Shown in pieces: positions 7,901 through 14,824 of a DNA stretch of 64,000 nucleotides. Numbering within the stretch: position 1 is the stretch's first letter; every line of letters starts with the position of its first letter. The notes under the pieces are model-generated. The model made no database searches. It saw only the letters and a list, made by a program, of their open reading frames with translations, and was not told where the DNA came from. The DNA comes from Nocardioides currus (lineage in GTDB: Bacteria > Actinomycetota > Actinomycetes > Propionibacteriales > Nocardioidaceae). The stretch lies in contig NZ_PYXZ01000010.1 in assembly GCF_003057875.1 (NCBI RefSeq), positions 118,362-182,361 of the forward strand. Direction: 5' to 3'. The translations under genes and the position numbers were made by a program.

Positions 7901-10900
7901 GGTGTCGTGCCGGAGCAGGTCCTCGGCCGCGACGTAGAGGCTGTCGATGTAGCGCTGAGTCGCCTCCCCGAGCCGAGTGGCGGGATCGGCCTGCTCACGA
8001 ACCAGGCTGGTTGCCGACCGCGGCGCAGCATCGCACGCCAGCATCGCCTCGAGAATGTCGGTCGAGGTGAGTGGCCGGACCAGCGTCGGGTGGATCACCG
8101 AGTGCGGATCGCCGTCGCCGACGACCTCGAGGTAGACGTGGTTGGCGTGCGCGCCGCGAGTCATCATCGTGTAGAGCTGCTGGCGCGACTCGGAGCCGGT
8201 GGCCAGCCCGTGCATGCTGTCGGCGGTGACGCCCTGCGCGGTGTGGAGGGTGCACGCGTAGCCGAGCTCGGTGGCCTTGGCGACGTAGTCGGCCGGCAGC
8301 CGCACGGTGCGGCCGTGGCGCGTGTGCTGCACGGTCAGGTCGCCGCTGTCGTGGACCTCCAGGACGCTCCACCGGTCGCCGTTCTTGACCCAGTCGGTGG
8401 CCGAGGTACGCAACCGACGGTCGTTCTCGCGGGTGATGATCAGTTCCCCGACCGAGGCCTCGTTGCCATCGGCGAGACGGCGAACACGGCCCAAGGTGGC
8501 CGGGTGGACACCGTCGAGACGGTGAGCGCGGGCCTGCTGGTTCAGCTCGCTGACCAGGTCACGGGTCGGGGCCAACATGATCGAGTCCAGGCCCTTGGCG
8601 CGGTCCGCCTGCCAGGCAGCGAACACGTCCTCGGTCATGGTGGCCAGGTCCCCGACGTGGACGCGGCCGCGGTCGAGGTAGAACCCCAGGGCCTCGGTTT
8701 TGCCCTCGCGAAGTGCGAGGGAGGCGGCGCCCTCGGCGGGGTCCTTGAACCGGACGAGCTCGGTCAGCTGCAGTGCTCCGTGGGTGGCCTGGATGTCGCG
8801 CAGCACGCCGCCGGCGCCGATCGCGGAGAGCTGCTGGTCGTCGCCGATCAGCCGGACGCTGCCGCCCCGCTCGAGGATGTAGGACACCGCTGCGGCCAGG
8901 GAGAGGGTGTCGGCCATGCCGGCCTCGTCGATGACCACGAGGGTGGAGGAGTCGATGCCGGCGACCCAGGCGGGCATCCCCGAGTAGTTGCTGTCGCCGG
9001 ACTCACGGGCCGCTCGGTCCTGTTCGAGGGAGTGGGTCAGTTTGGCCAGGGTGTCGGTCTGGGTGTCGATCTGGGAGCGCAGAGCGTCAGCGGCCGCGGC
9101 CGAGGGAGCGAGCCCGATGATGGTGCCGCCGCCGTCGGCCCAGGCGCTGGCCAGCGCTCGCATGGCGGTGGTCTTGCCCGATCCGGCCGGTGCGATCGCG
9201 AGCTGGAGCCTCGCGCCGGAGGTGGCCATCTCCCGCACGAGCGTGGCCTGTCCGGCGTTGAGGGTGATGCCGTTGGCGGTCGACTCCAGTAGCGCGAGGT
9301 CGACCGACGACGTCTCGACGGCGTACCCGTCGTGGCGGCCGGCGGCATCGACCAGGCGCTGCTCGGCGGCCAGCACACTGTTCGAGGTGAACATGTCGGA
9401 CCCGGCCTGGGTGTAGACCGAGGCGCCGTCGGCGCGGCGCAACTCGACCGGCTCGCTGATGGTGTCCCAGGGCCGGGCCATGCTCACCGAGCGGCCGTCG
9501 AGGACCTCGCCCACGAGCAGGTCGACCACCTGGGCGACCTGGTTGGTGGGGACGTTGGCTGCACGGACCTGCCGCTGCGCCTCGGCGTAGACGTGCCAGA
9601 ACTGCCAGGTGCTCCGGCTGCCTTCCATCGTCGACACGATCCGGTCGGTGGTCTTGGCGAACCACGCGGAGTCGGCCAGCGAGCGGGCCGCGCCCTTGGA
9701 GTTCAGCGCTCCGTGGACCATCTGCTTGACCCGCTGCGGGGTGCCCAGCACCTCGATCGCCTCGCGGTTCCAGGCCTCGCGCTGCTCGGCCAGCGAGCGC
9801 GGCTCGTGCTTGGCCTCGCGGGTCTCCAGCGTCGCCTGCTGGGACAGCTGGATGGTCTCCACCGGCGTGGGCGGCCGCCCGTGGGTGGCCTGGAACGCGG
9901 CCGCGAGGACCTTGCGGCGGTCCTCGACGTTGATGCGCCGCTTGGAGAAGCGGTGGTTCAGGTCGGGGTCGACGCCGACGATCTCGCGCACCGGCCGCTT
10001 GCGGGCATCTTCGTTCGGGCGCTCCTCGAACCGCACGCCGAGGGCGTCGACCAGGTGTCGCTCGAGTGCGGTGTTGTAGGTCTCTGAGGCCGAGACGACC
10101 GCCTTGTGCAACGGCCGGCCGTCGATGGCCAACCAGGTGCCGTCGAGGGTCTGGACCTTGTTCGCCACGGCGACGTGGGTGTGCAGGTCGGGGTCGCCGG
10201 CACGGGAGTCGCGGTGGGTGAACGCGGTGGCGACCAGGCCGCGGACGTCGACCTGGCGGACGCCGTTGGTGCCGCGGCGGGTGAACAGCGCCTTGGACTC
10301 GATGAAGCCCAAGGCGTCCTTGATGGCTGCTTGGTGGGCCCGTTCGATGACCGCGGCGGTCTTCGGGTCGGCGATCGCCCACAGCACCGAGACGCTCTTG
10401 ACCGGGGAGAAGGTCAGGTCGTAGCCGGCCACGGCGTTGGTCTTGGGGCGGGAGTGCTTGGCGATCGTGGCGGCGAGCTCGCGGGCTCCCTCGGAGCCCT
10501 GGCCGGGGTCTCGGCCGTGCTCGGCGCGGAAGAACTCGGTGGCTACCTCGGTGCGGACCTTGGCGCGGTCGGCCGCCGGGACCGGCCAGTCACCGGGCAG
10601 CCCGGCGGCCTCGTTGAGTGCGGCGATCCGCTTGGCGACCTCGACCCGGAACGGGCTGATGTCGTTCTCGTAGACCTTGTACGGCGTGCCGAGCTGGCGG
10701 GCCGTCTTGTAGTCGGCGTCGGTCGGCCGGTCGACGCCGCCATCGCTGGTCGGGCGGCCGATGCGCAGGTCCAGGTCCTTGGTCCGCTGGGTGGCCAGCG
10801 GGTGATGACCGGAGCCGAACAGGCTCTGCATGTGGTCGGCGGTGACGATGTCGCCGGCGTCGAGCCCTTCGAGTCCCTCCATCCCGGAGCCGACCCACAC

Positions 10901-11032
10901 TCCGGGGGTCTCTCCCTTCTCGGCGTAGTAGCTCGCCAGCCCGGTGTGGCCCTTGTCCGTGGCGTCCAGCGCTGCGACCTGGCGGGTCAGGTAGTCGTAC
11001 CCCGATCCCGCGGTCAGCTTGTGCAGGCTCAT
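4922..11032 (-). CDS. MobF (TrwC/TraI-like) relaxase - helicase - DnaG-type primase fusion
   Basis: About 2036 residues. ATG 11032 (MSLHKLTAGSGYDYLTRQ) is chosen because MobF relaxases begin this way; GTG 11044 is an in-frame alternative. The N-terminal relaxase domain carries the three-His metal site (DLHTHVAVANK, near residues 280-287). A RecD/TraI-like helicase follows, with Walker A APAGSGKTTA (near 612-621), Walker B VVIDEAGMAD and late motif TLHTAQGVT (near 930). The C-terminal third has a DnaG-like catalytic core: FRDRVMFPVIDQGDVLGFVG, PKYLNTADTPLFHKG, Toprim IVEGPMDAVA (near 1728) and ATDADLAG (near 1770). No N-terminal zinc-binding primase domain is visible. It would nick oriT, unwind the strand and perhaps prime the complementary strand in the recipient. 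Confidence 0.9.
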   Translation of the reverse strand: MSLHKLTAGSGYDYLTRQVAALDATDKGHTGLASYYAEKGETPGVWVGSGMEGLEGLDAGDIVTADHMQSLFGSGHHPLATQRTKDLDLRIGRPTSDGGVDRPTDADYKTARQLGTPYKVYENDISPFRVEVAKRIAALNEAAGLPGDWPVPAADRAKVRTEVATEFFRAEHGRDPGQGSEGARELAATIAKHSRPKTNAVAGYDLTFSPVKSVSVLWAIADPKTAAVIERAHQAAIKDALGFIESKALFTRRGTNGVRQVDVRGLVATAFTHRDSRAGDPDLHTHVAVANKVQTLDGTWLAIDGRPLHKAVVSASETYNTALERHLVDALGVRFEERPNEDARKRPVREIVGVDPDLNHRFSKRRINVEDRRKVLAAAFQATHGRPPTPVETIQLSQQATLETREAKHEPRSLAEQREAWNREAIEVLGTPQRVKQMVHGALNSKGAARSLADSAWFAKTTDRIVSTMEGSRSTWQFWHVYAEAQRQVRAANVPTNQVAQVVDLLVGEVLDGRSVSMARPWDTISEPVELRRADGASVYTQAGSDMFTSNSVLAAEQRLVDAAGRHDGYAVETSSVDLALLESTANGITLNAGQATLVREMATSGARLQLAIAPAGSGKTTAMRALASAWADGGGTIIGLAPSAAAADALRSQIDTQTDTLAKLTHSLEQDRAARESGDSNYSGMPAWVAGIDSSTLVVIDEAGMADTLSLAAAVSYILERGGSVRLIGDDQQLSAIGAGGVLRDIQATHGALQLTELVRFKDPAEGAASLALREGKTEALGFYLDRGRVHVGDLATMTEDVFAAWQADRAKGLDSIMLAPTRDLVSELNQQARAHRLDGVHPATLGRVRRLADGNEASVGELIITRENDRRLRTSATDWVKNGDRWSVLEVHDSGDLTVQHTRHGRTVRLPADYVAKATELGYACTLHTAQGVTADSMHGLATGSESRQQLYTMMTRGAHANHVYLEVVGDGDPHSVIHPTLVRPLTSTDILEAMLACDAAPRSATSLVREQADPATRLGEATQRYIDSLYVAAEDLLRHDTFPGAPTSPDGTANGTGVGPVNMVDALDSAVETLVPGLSDEAAWPTLRAHLLLLGAAGENPVAALQAAAGERELSTARDRAAVLDWRLDASGLRNAGAGPLPWMPGIPARLANDPHWGAYLAQRSHLVEEIARQVRTRATAQAEQGGLPAWAQNGIRPEAATVANVEVWRAAMQVPVDDRRPTGAPQMQKASATWQRRLNKAVTGDHTPALKEWRQLLYSLAPQVKDDEFTPLLAERLAAMSRAGVTAHELLRTATAADHPAGPLPDDHAAAAIWWRMARQLTPAVAAQVGDGSHGEAVTTEWTPRLVELFGPERAASIQASAWWPALVSNVDHGVQRGWQVDVLLGAGRAPLGTSNDGWDDSFDGIDECQALVWRTSIALETAPDEHAHEVHFDEPPADLWDGVQPDPETLVDHTLDHPLDAASDADWGDWPLPEDPGPDPDYGPLPDSGAFDHLVDEHLVDQLEAHRADGVDAADDLGEDIDHDDFVESDLTLASYIRDLGGTPLEPTDADIRLMYQRAEEWHESPVTRERMLEINDLSQAFFEAKFADSWGRDYLTGRFGLDLAGDQRFRPGQAPAGWTNLVDHLRRQGVSDTEMVATGVASVASTGRLIDRFRDRVMFPVIDQGDVLGFVGRRRPDLTDADKGGPKYLNTADTPLFHKGGQLFGVVDELLDEGAVPVIVEGPMDAVAVTLASHGLYLGVAPLGTSLTDEQAAQLAVIGRDPIVATDADLAGQVAAERDFWLLTPHGLDPGYARFPDGLDPADLLAQRGPAALTAAIASGQPAFRSLGDQLLTERLDNLSPEAARLAAMRVISARPSRAWTPGVTQVRARLQLSQMRARRDLRDAVKSWDADPRKAALAELHKSSDVRARLSAAAEKTPVERWAPLARELDPRLLEQGDWPATAAILQDAHGQGQDVGAASRAIVAERPLGESPARDLRYRIVSRLDLPIDTGETGPSAGPTAAGRAQGASRDRTDTNRPRPGRRGTPRR

Positions 11033-11097
11033 CGTCACAGTCACCTAGGGGTGATCCGGGTGCCGGTGCGATCAACTCGGGGCAGATCTCTGCGCTA

Positions 11098-11110
11098 TTC
11101 ATTCTATTCA
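11098..11110 (+). promoter_or_regulatory. Shared 13-bp motif, copy 1 (upstream of relaxase)
   Basis: TTCATTCTATTCA on the plus strand, 66-bases upstream of the relaxase ATG. The same 13-mer recurs exactly at 14746-14758 and, inverted, at 16469-16481. It is strikingly AT-rich for this DNA. Read on the minus strand it contains TAGAAT, which could serve as a -10 element for the relaxase gene. An operator of a common regulator is an equally good reading. Confidence 0.55.
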
Positions 11111-11161
11111 GCGAACCGAGAATGCAAGAGGTGTGTGGCACTTCGTCGGTCGCGAGAACGA

Positions 11162-11191
11162 GGGGGGGACGCTGAGGGGTCGGGGGACGGG
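11162..11191 (+). other. G-tract cluster with four G runs (possible G-quadruplex)
   Basis: Runs of 7, 4, 5 and 3 G lie within 30-bases on the plus strand, separated by 7, 2 and 2 bases. This meets the usual pattern for an intramolecular quadruplex. It sits in the candidate transfer-origin region between two divergent genes. Chance occurrence is possible in high-GC DNA. Confidence 0.35.
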
Positions 11192-11357
11192 CTGGGCGTC
11201 GTTCTGGGTTCGGCTGGGCTCAGTGGGGGTGGAGCGGGTGTTGATGGTTCGGATTTCGGAACTTCTTCGGTGTTCGTGATCGCACCGGGGTCGGGTTCTG
11301 TCGTAGGTGGGTGTCAGAGTCCGAGTGGACTGACGATTCGACACGGAACGAGGACCG

Positions 11358-11735
11358 ATGAGTCAGCAGACGATCAAGCAGCAGGCGCGGCGGACGGCGC
11401 GCGAGATGGCCGACAAGTTGCGGCGAGAGCGTGAGGAGCGCGAGAAGCGGTTGATCGACCTGGCCGAGCAGGTCATGGTCGCGGTCGGGCAGCGCGACGC
11501 TGCCGTGGCCGAGACGGAGAAGCGCGCAGGTGAGGCGCTGCGGGAGTTGACCGAGGTCGAGGGGCTGTCCCTGGGCGAGGCGGTCGAGTGGTGCGGTGAG
11601 ACTGTGACGGTGCGCGAGGCCACGCGGCTGCGACGGCTGGCCGGTGAGCACCGGACCGAGCCGGACGGCGGCGTGGCCGACGACCGTGACGTTCCCGGGA
11701 GCGGGGGAGAGGGTGGCGGCACGTCGGCTGGATGA
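11358..11735 (+). CDS. Small coiled-coil protein divergent from the relaxase
   Basis: 125 residues (MSQQTIKQQARRTAREMADK...) with a long charged helix (LRREREEREKRLIDLAEQVM, then RDAAVAETEKRAGEALRELT) and a disordered Gly-rich tail. A conserved-looking middle (LSLGEAVEWCGETVTVREATRL) resembles a small helical DNA-binding segment. A GAGGAC sequence precedes the ATG at 11358. Its position next to the candidate oriT and opposite the relaxase gene suggests a relaxosome accessory or regulatory protein, but this is context only. Its 3' end overlaps the next gene by 23-bp. Confidence 0.6.
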   Translation: MSQQTIKQQARRTAREMADKLRREREEREKRLIDLAEQVMVAVGQRDAAVAETEKRAGEALRELTEVEGLSLGEAVEWCGETVTVREATRLRRLAGEHRTEPDGGVADDRDVPGSGGEGGGTSAG

Positions 11736-12240
11736 CGCCGGCCTCGCCGCGCTTGCCGAGGCGATCGCGGACCCGGACGTGCTCGCGCGCTACCGGGCGA
11801 AGGTCGCCACGGTGCCGGGTAGTGAGTGCCTGTGGTGGACCGGCGCGGTCTCGGGGCGGTCCGAGCGGGAGCGCACCGACGGCGGCGGCCACGGCAGGTT
11901 CTGGTACGCGCCGGGGCGGGTGATCATCGCCCACCGGTTCGCCTACGCGGTGATGCACGGCGTTGACGCGCTCGAAGAGGCGCGGCTGCTCGGGCATCGC
12001 TGCCACAATCCGCTGTGCCAGCGGATCGCACCGAAGCACGTCGTCGTCTCGACGGCGCAGAAGAACCGGCAGGAGTGGGCCGTGCAGCGACGGCTGCCCT
12101 ACAGCCCGCTGGCCGACCCGCGCGGGCCGCGTCGACGGGCTCGGGAACTGCGCGACCTTGCGAGGGAGGACCCGCAGCTAGTAGCCGACGACCTCGCGCG
12201 GCTCCAGGAGCTCCTGGGCGAGCAGTTGACCTTGTGGTGA
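11713..12240 (+). CDS. HNH-type endonuclease-like protein
   Basis: 175 residues from GTG 11713, overlapping the previous gene; a purine-rich GGGGGAGAG lies upstream. The core reads CLWWTGAVSG...GHGRFWYAPGRVIIAHRFAYAV, then LLGHRCHNPLCQRIAPKHVVVSTAQKNRQEW. That is the pattern of HNH_3-type nucleases of phages and mobile elements (C-W-TG, G-GRF, AHR-AY, H-C-NPLC, H, N). It probably binds a metal and nicks DNA. The C-terminus is a charged helix. It may act in homing, transfer or defence, and the sequence does not decide between these. It converges on the leftward small-gene operon with a 22-bp gap. Confidence 0.7.
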   Translation: MAARRLDDAGLAALAEAIADPDVLARYRAKVATVPGSECLWWTGAVSGRSERERTDGGGHGRFWYAPGRVIIAHRFAYAVMHGVDALEEARLLGHRCHNPLCQRIAPKHVVVSTAQKNRQEWAVQRRLPYSPLADPRGPRRRARELRDLAREDPQLVADDLARLQELLGEQLTLW

Positions 12241-12262
12241 TTTGGCTGGGCCAGTGGGCCTG

Positions 12263-12508
12263 TCACCACAGGGTTTCCTGGGTGCTGCTCCCGGGCGGCG
12301 CGTGCTGCGTGCAGTCGTTGGCGATGAGGTGGCGTCCGTCGCTGGTCGACCAGCACAGGGAGTCGAGGCACGCGTAGTGCTCGCACTCGATCCGGACGAG
12401 TGGCGGGCGACCAGGGCCGACGACACCGGAGAGGAAGTTGATCCGGCGCAGATACCGCCCGCAGCGGACACAGCGCTGCGGGCGGTCTGGGGTCCGGCTC
12501 CTGGGCAC
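12263..12508 (-). CDS. Small Cys-rich (zinc-ribbon-like) protein
   Basis: 81 residues from GTG 12508, four bases after the upstream gene's stop in the same direction. CVRCGRYL near residue 13 and CEHYACLDSLCW near residue 43 give two Cys pairs that could form a zinc ribbon. It is the last gene of the leftward operon and converges on the HNH gene. The family is not recognised. Confidence 0.5.
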   Translation of the reverse strand: MPRSRTPDRPQRCVRCGRYLRRINFLSGVVGPGRPPLVRIECEHYACLDSLCWSTSDGRHLIANDCTQHAPPGSSTQETLW

Positions 12509-12512
12509 GTGT

Positions 12513-12755
12513 TCACCCGGCCTCGGCGGCCAAGCCGATTCGGTCGAGCCGTGCGGAGGCGGCGGCGGTCACGGCGGTGATCCGTGCGGCGAGCGCCCGC
12601 AGTTCGGTGGGCGTGCCTTGGATTGCGACCACGTCGTCACCGGCCAGCGTCAAGACGGGCTGGCGGTGCTCACCGGCACCCACCCAGTCCTCGCCGGGGG
12701 TGAACACCTGGACGCTGGTCTCGCGGGCGGCCAGCCACTCGATGTGCGCGCTCAC
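12513..12755 (-). CDS. Small hypothetical protein, leftward element operon
   Basis: 80 residues from GTG 12755 (MSAHIEWLAARETSVQVF...), overlapping the preceding stop as GTGA, which fixes the start. The first half looks like a beta-rich domain (VQVFTPGEDWVGAGEHRQ, VLTLAGDDVVAIQGT) and the second like a helix (ELRALAARITAVTAAASARL). There are no catalytic motifs. It is a conserved-looking small plasmid protein of unknown function. Confidence 0.6.
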   Translation of the reverse strand: MSAHIEWLAARETSVQVFTPGEDWVGAGEHRQPVLTLAGDDVVAIQGTPTELRALAARITAVTAAASARLDRIGLAAEAG

Positions 12756-13069
12756 GGGGTCACCTGCTCGGACTGCGGGGCGGATGCGGTGCCGATGAGG
12801 CGGCGGAAGGCCTGCACGTCGCCCTCGAGGGAGAACAGGCGGCGGCGGTACTGGTCGTTCTCCGTGCCGACCTCGGCCAGGACTTCGGCGAGGCCGTCCA
12901 GGAACGCAACGATCGCGTCGGCGGTGACCGCCTCGCGGGTCGCGCTCCACGGTGTCGGGACGCGGCTGCTGGCGGCGTACGGCATCTTCGACATGGCGGC
13001 GAGGATGCGGCGCTGGTCGCGCTCGCTGATCACGGTGCCGGTCGGCTCCGGCTGGGTCTGCTCGGTCAT
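12752..13069 (-). CDS. Small hypothetical protein, leftward element operon
   Basis: 105 residues from ATG 13069, whose first base is the last base of the upstream stop (TGATG), a coupling arrangement. It begins MTEQTQPEPTGTVISERDQR and continues with helices (DAIVAFLDGLAEVLAEVGTE, then QYRRRLFSLEGDVQAFRRLI). It is probably an all-helical protein, perhaps a coiled-coil adaptor. The function is unknown. Confidence 0.6.
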   Translation of the reverse strand: MTEQTQPEPTGTVISERDQRRILAAMSKMPYAASSRVPTPWSATREAVTADAIVAFLDGLAEVLAEVGTENDQYRRRLFSLEGDVQAFRRLIGTASAPQSEQVTP

Positions 13070-13317
13070 CACTGCTCCTGTTCGGTGGTGCGGGTGGCGT
13101 ACTCGGCGTGCAGGGCGTCCAGCGCCGTGGCGACGCTGGACAGGGCCGCGTCCAGGTGGGCGCGGGCGGTCTCGGGGGTCCACCGGCGCACGTCGCGCAG
13201 CCGGTGCTCGATGACGATCAGGTCGCAGGCCGTCTCGCTAAGGGTGTGCCGGTCCCGGTCGGCGGTGAGGTCGCTGCTGGCCGCGATGTCGGCGGGGGTG
13301 GCGGTCGGCTGGCTCAT
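13069..13317 (-). CDS. Small hypothetical helical protein, leftward element operon
   Basis: 82 residues from ATG 13317, overlapping the upstream stop (ATGA). Ser/Thr- and Asp-rich N-terminus (MSQPTATPADIAASSDLTAD), then helices (LSETACDLIVIEHRLRDVRR, ETARAHLDAALSSVATALDA). No motif is recognised. Starts further upstream in this frame are ruled out by the operon overlap. Confidence 0.6.
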   Translation of the reverse strand: MSQPTATPADIAASSDLTADRDRHTLSETACDLIVIEHRLRDVRRWTPETARAHLDAALSSVATALDALHAEYATRTTEQEQ

Positions 13318-13613
13318 CGCAGGACGTCCTCGACTGCGCGGCGCTTGGCCTCGTCGAGCGTGGCGGTGCGGATTCCCCAGCGCTGGCCGTAGCCGCCGTC
13401 CACGTCGGCGTAGAAGCCCGGCGCGAGGTAGGTCGTGCAGTCGCCGGGCGTGATCCGGATCAGGTAGGTGCGCCCGTGCGCGTGGACGCTGGCGGTGTGC
13501 GCGGTCCAGCGCCCCGGCCATCGGTCGTCGGCGTCCACGGCGTGCCACTCGACCGTGGCGGCGTCGGTCGGCGTGCTGTCGGTCTGCTCGCGGGTGGTGG
13601 TCGTGTCGGTCAT
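13314..13613 (-). CDS. Small hypothetical protein, leftward element operon
   Basis: 99 residues from ATG 13613 preceded by AAGGAGGAG, a strong ribosome binding site. A Thr-rich N-terminus is followed by a compact aromatic domain (VEWHAVDADDRWPGRWTAHT, RTYLIRITPGDCTTYLAPGF, YGQRWGIRTATLDEAKRRAV). It looks like a small beta-sheet protein, and the end resembles DUF-type plasmid proteins with a final helix. First of four translationally coupled genes after the DUF932 gene. The function is unknown. Confidence 0.6.
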   Translation of the reverse strand: MTDTTTTREQTDSTPTDAATVEWHAVDADDRWPGRWTAHTASVHAHGRTYLIRITPGDCTTYLAPGFYADVDGGYGQRWGIRTATLDEAKRRAVEDVLR

Positions 13614-13702
13614 GGCTCCTCCTTCGGTTGGGCCGGTGGCGGGCCGGACTCGGGGTCTCAGCCCGCCACCGGAGGACTTGCGGGACGGCTACATCTGCGC
13701 GG

Positions 13703-14707
13703 TCAGGCGGGGGCGAGCACGGTCCAGGCGCGGCGCTTGATCCGGTCGGGGTCGTCGCTGGTGAGGACGCGGGTGGCGCGGGCGTTCTTCTCGTCGCCCT
13801 TGGTGCGGACCGGGGCGTAGTGATCGACGTACTCCGCGACGGCCTGGTAGCCGGCCCACGCGGTGTCGCGGATACCTGCCTGCGTGTCGGCGTCGGCGAA
13901 CAGCCAGTGCAGCCGGGAGCGGCGACGGCGCTCGGTCTCGCGCACGCGCTTGGTCGCGCTGGCCTCGGCCTTGCCGAACGTGGCGTCGATCAGGGCGTCG
14001 AACGCGGCGTCGGTCATGGTCTGCTGGATCAGCCGCTCCGCCTCGACCTGGAACGCGTCGACGTAGGTGAACGTCAGCCCGAGTGCGTCACGGGCGGCCT
14101 GCACGGCGGCCTTGGCATTGCGGGTGTGCCGGATCGAGAACGACGACTCGTGGTTGCGCAGCGCCGCGCTCTGGGTGTTCGCGCACACAACGCGGACCGG
14201 GGTCACAAGGATGCGGAACGCGCTGGAGCCATCGTGGCTGTTGAGCGCGGCGATGTTCAGGTCGACGCGGTCGGTGCCGCCGACCGTCAGCGAGTCCGGC
14301 AGCTGCATCGTGATGAACACCTGCCGACCGCCGCGCAGCGACCCGGCGGTGTCGAAGATCGCGCCCGACTCGTCGGCCAGCAGGTTCAGGAACTCGGCGT
14401 GGTCCTCGTTTTGCAGCGGCGTGTACCCGCCGCCCACGACGCCGAGCGCCTCGGGCTCGCCGGTGAACGGGTTGGTGCGCACCGTGGCGAAGCCGGGGAC
14501 CTCGATCGCGGTGACGCCGCCCTCGCTCACCTCGGCGGTGGTGAGCGGCAACTTCCGGACGTCCCAGCCGCCCAGGTGGCCGAGCCGCATGGCCTCCTCA
14601 GCGGTGAACGCGCGGTCGCGGACGGTGGTGCCCAGGCGGTGCCAGGCGTCCTTGCGGGCGAAGACGGCAGCGGCCTGCGCGCCGTGGGTCTCGATCTCGT
14701 GTGACAT
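13703..14707 (-). CDS. DUF932 / TIGR03299-type phage-plasmid-like protein
   Basis: 334 residues from ATG 14707 with GGGGAGGAC upstream. The sequence follows the DUF932 layout: WHRLGTTVRDRAFTAEEAM near the N-terminus, then VVGGGYTPLQNEDHAEFLN, LNIAALNSHDGSSAF, VTPVRVVCANTQSAALRN and HTRNAKAAVQAARDALGL. The family is common on actinobacterial plasmids and phages and has no settled biochemical role. The full typical length is present. The AT-rich 13-mer shared with the relaxase and ParB-like genes lies 40-bases upstream, so the three are probably co-regulated. Confidence 0.85.
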   Translation of the reverse strand: MSHEIETHGAQAAAVFARKDAWHRLGTTVRDRAFTAEEAMRLGHLGGWDVRKLPLTTAEVSEGGVTAIEVPGFATVRTNPFTGEPEALGVVGGGYTPLQNEDHAEFLNLLADESGAIFDTAGSLRGGRQVFITMQLPDSLTVGGTDRVDLNIAALNSHDGSSAFRILVTPVRVVCANTQSAALRNHESSFSIRHTRNAKAAVQAARDALGLTFTYVDAFQVEAERLIQQTMTDAAFDALIDATFGKAEASATKRVRETERRRRSRLHWLFADADTQAGIRDTAWAGYQAVAEYVDHYAPVRTKGDEKNARATRVLTSDDPDRIKRRAWTVLAPA

Positions 14708-14745
14708 GTCGGGTCCTCCCCGGGTAGCGGATCAAACGAACTACG

Positions 14746-14758
14746 TTCATTCTATTCA
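14746..14758 (+). promoter_or_regulatory. Shared 13-bp motif, copy 2 (upstream of DUF932 gene)
   Basis: TTCATTCTATTCA is followed directly by TTGTATTCAAC, giving a longer AT-rich repeat of ATTC units. With the preceding G it matches the copy at 16469-16482 over 14 bases. On the minus strand it reads TGAATAGAATGAA, 39-bases before the DUF932 start codon, a plausible promoter or operator distance. Confidence 0.55.
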
Positions 14759-14824
14759 TTGTATTCAACTGAGGGCGGTTCTCCGCAGGAAGAACCGCCC
14801 TCGGGGTGGGGGAGGGAAGGTCGG

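Larger units (their letters stand above)
11033..11357. other. Divergent intergenic region, candidate oriT / promoter region
   Basis: These 325-bases separate the leftward relaxase gene from a rightward gene. The region holds an inverted repeat with TCACC/GGTGA arms at 11041-11054, TGATC/GATCA arms around 11052-11076, the 13-bp shared motif at 11098-11110, and a run of G tracts on the plus strand at 11162-11191. MobF oriT sites commonly lie next to the relaxase gene, so this is a sensible oriT candidate. No nic site can be named from sequence alone. Confidence 0.4.

Noticed and set aside
6647..9292. 881-codon open frame on the plus strand
   Set aside because: Antisense to the relaxase gene; composition is Gly/Arg/Val-rich without motifs, as expected for a shadow frame in high-GC DNA.
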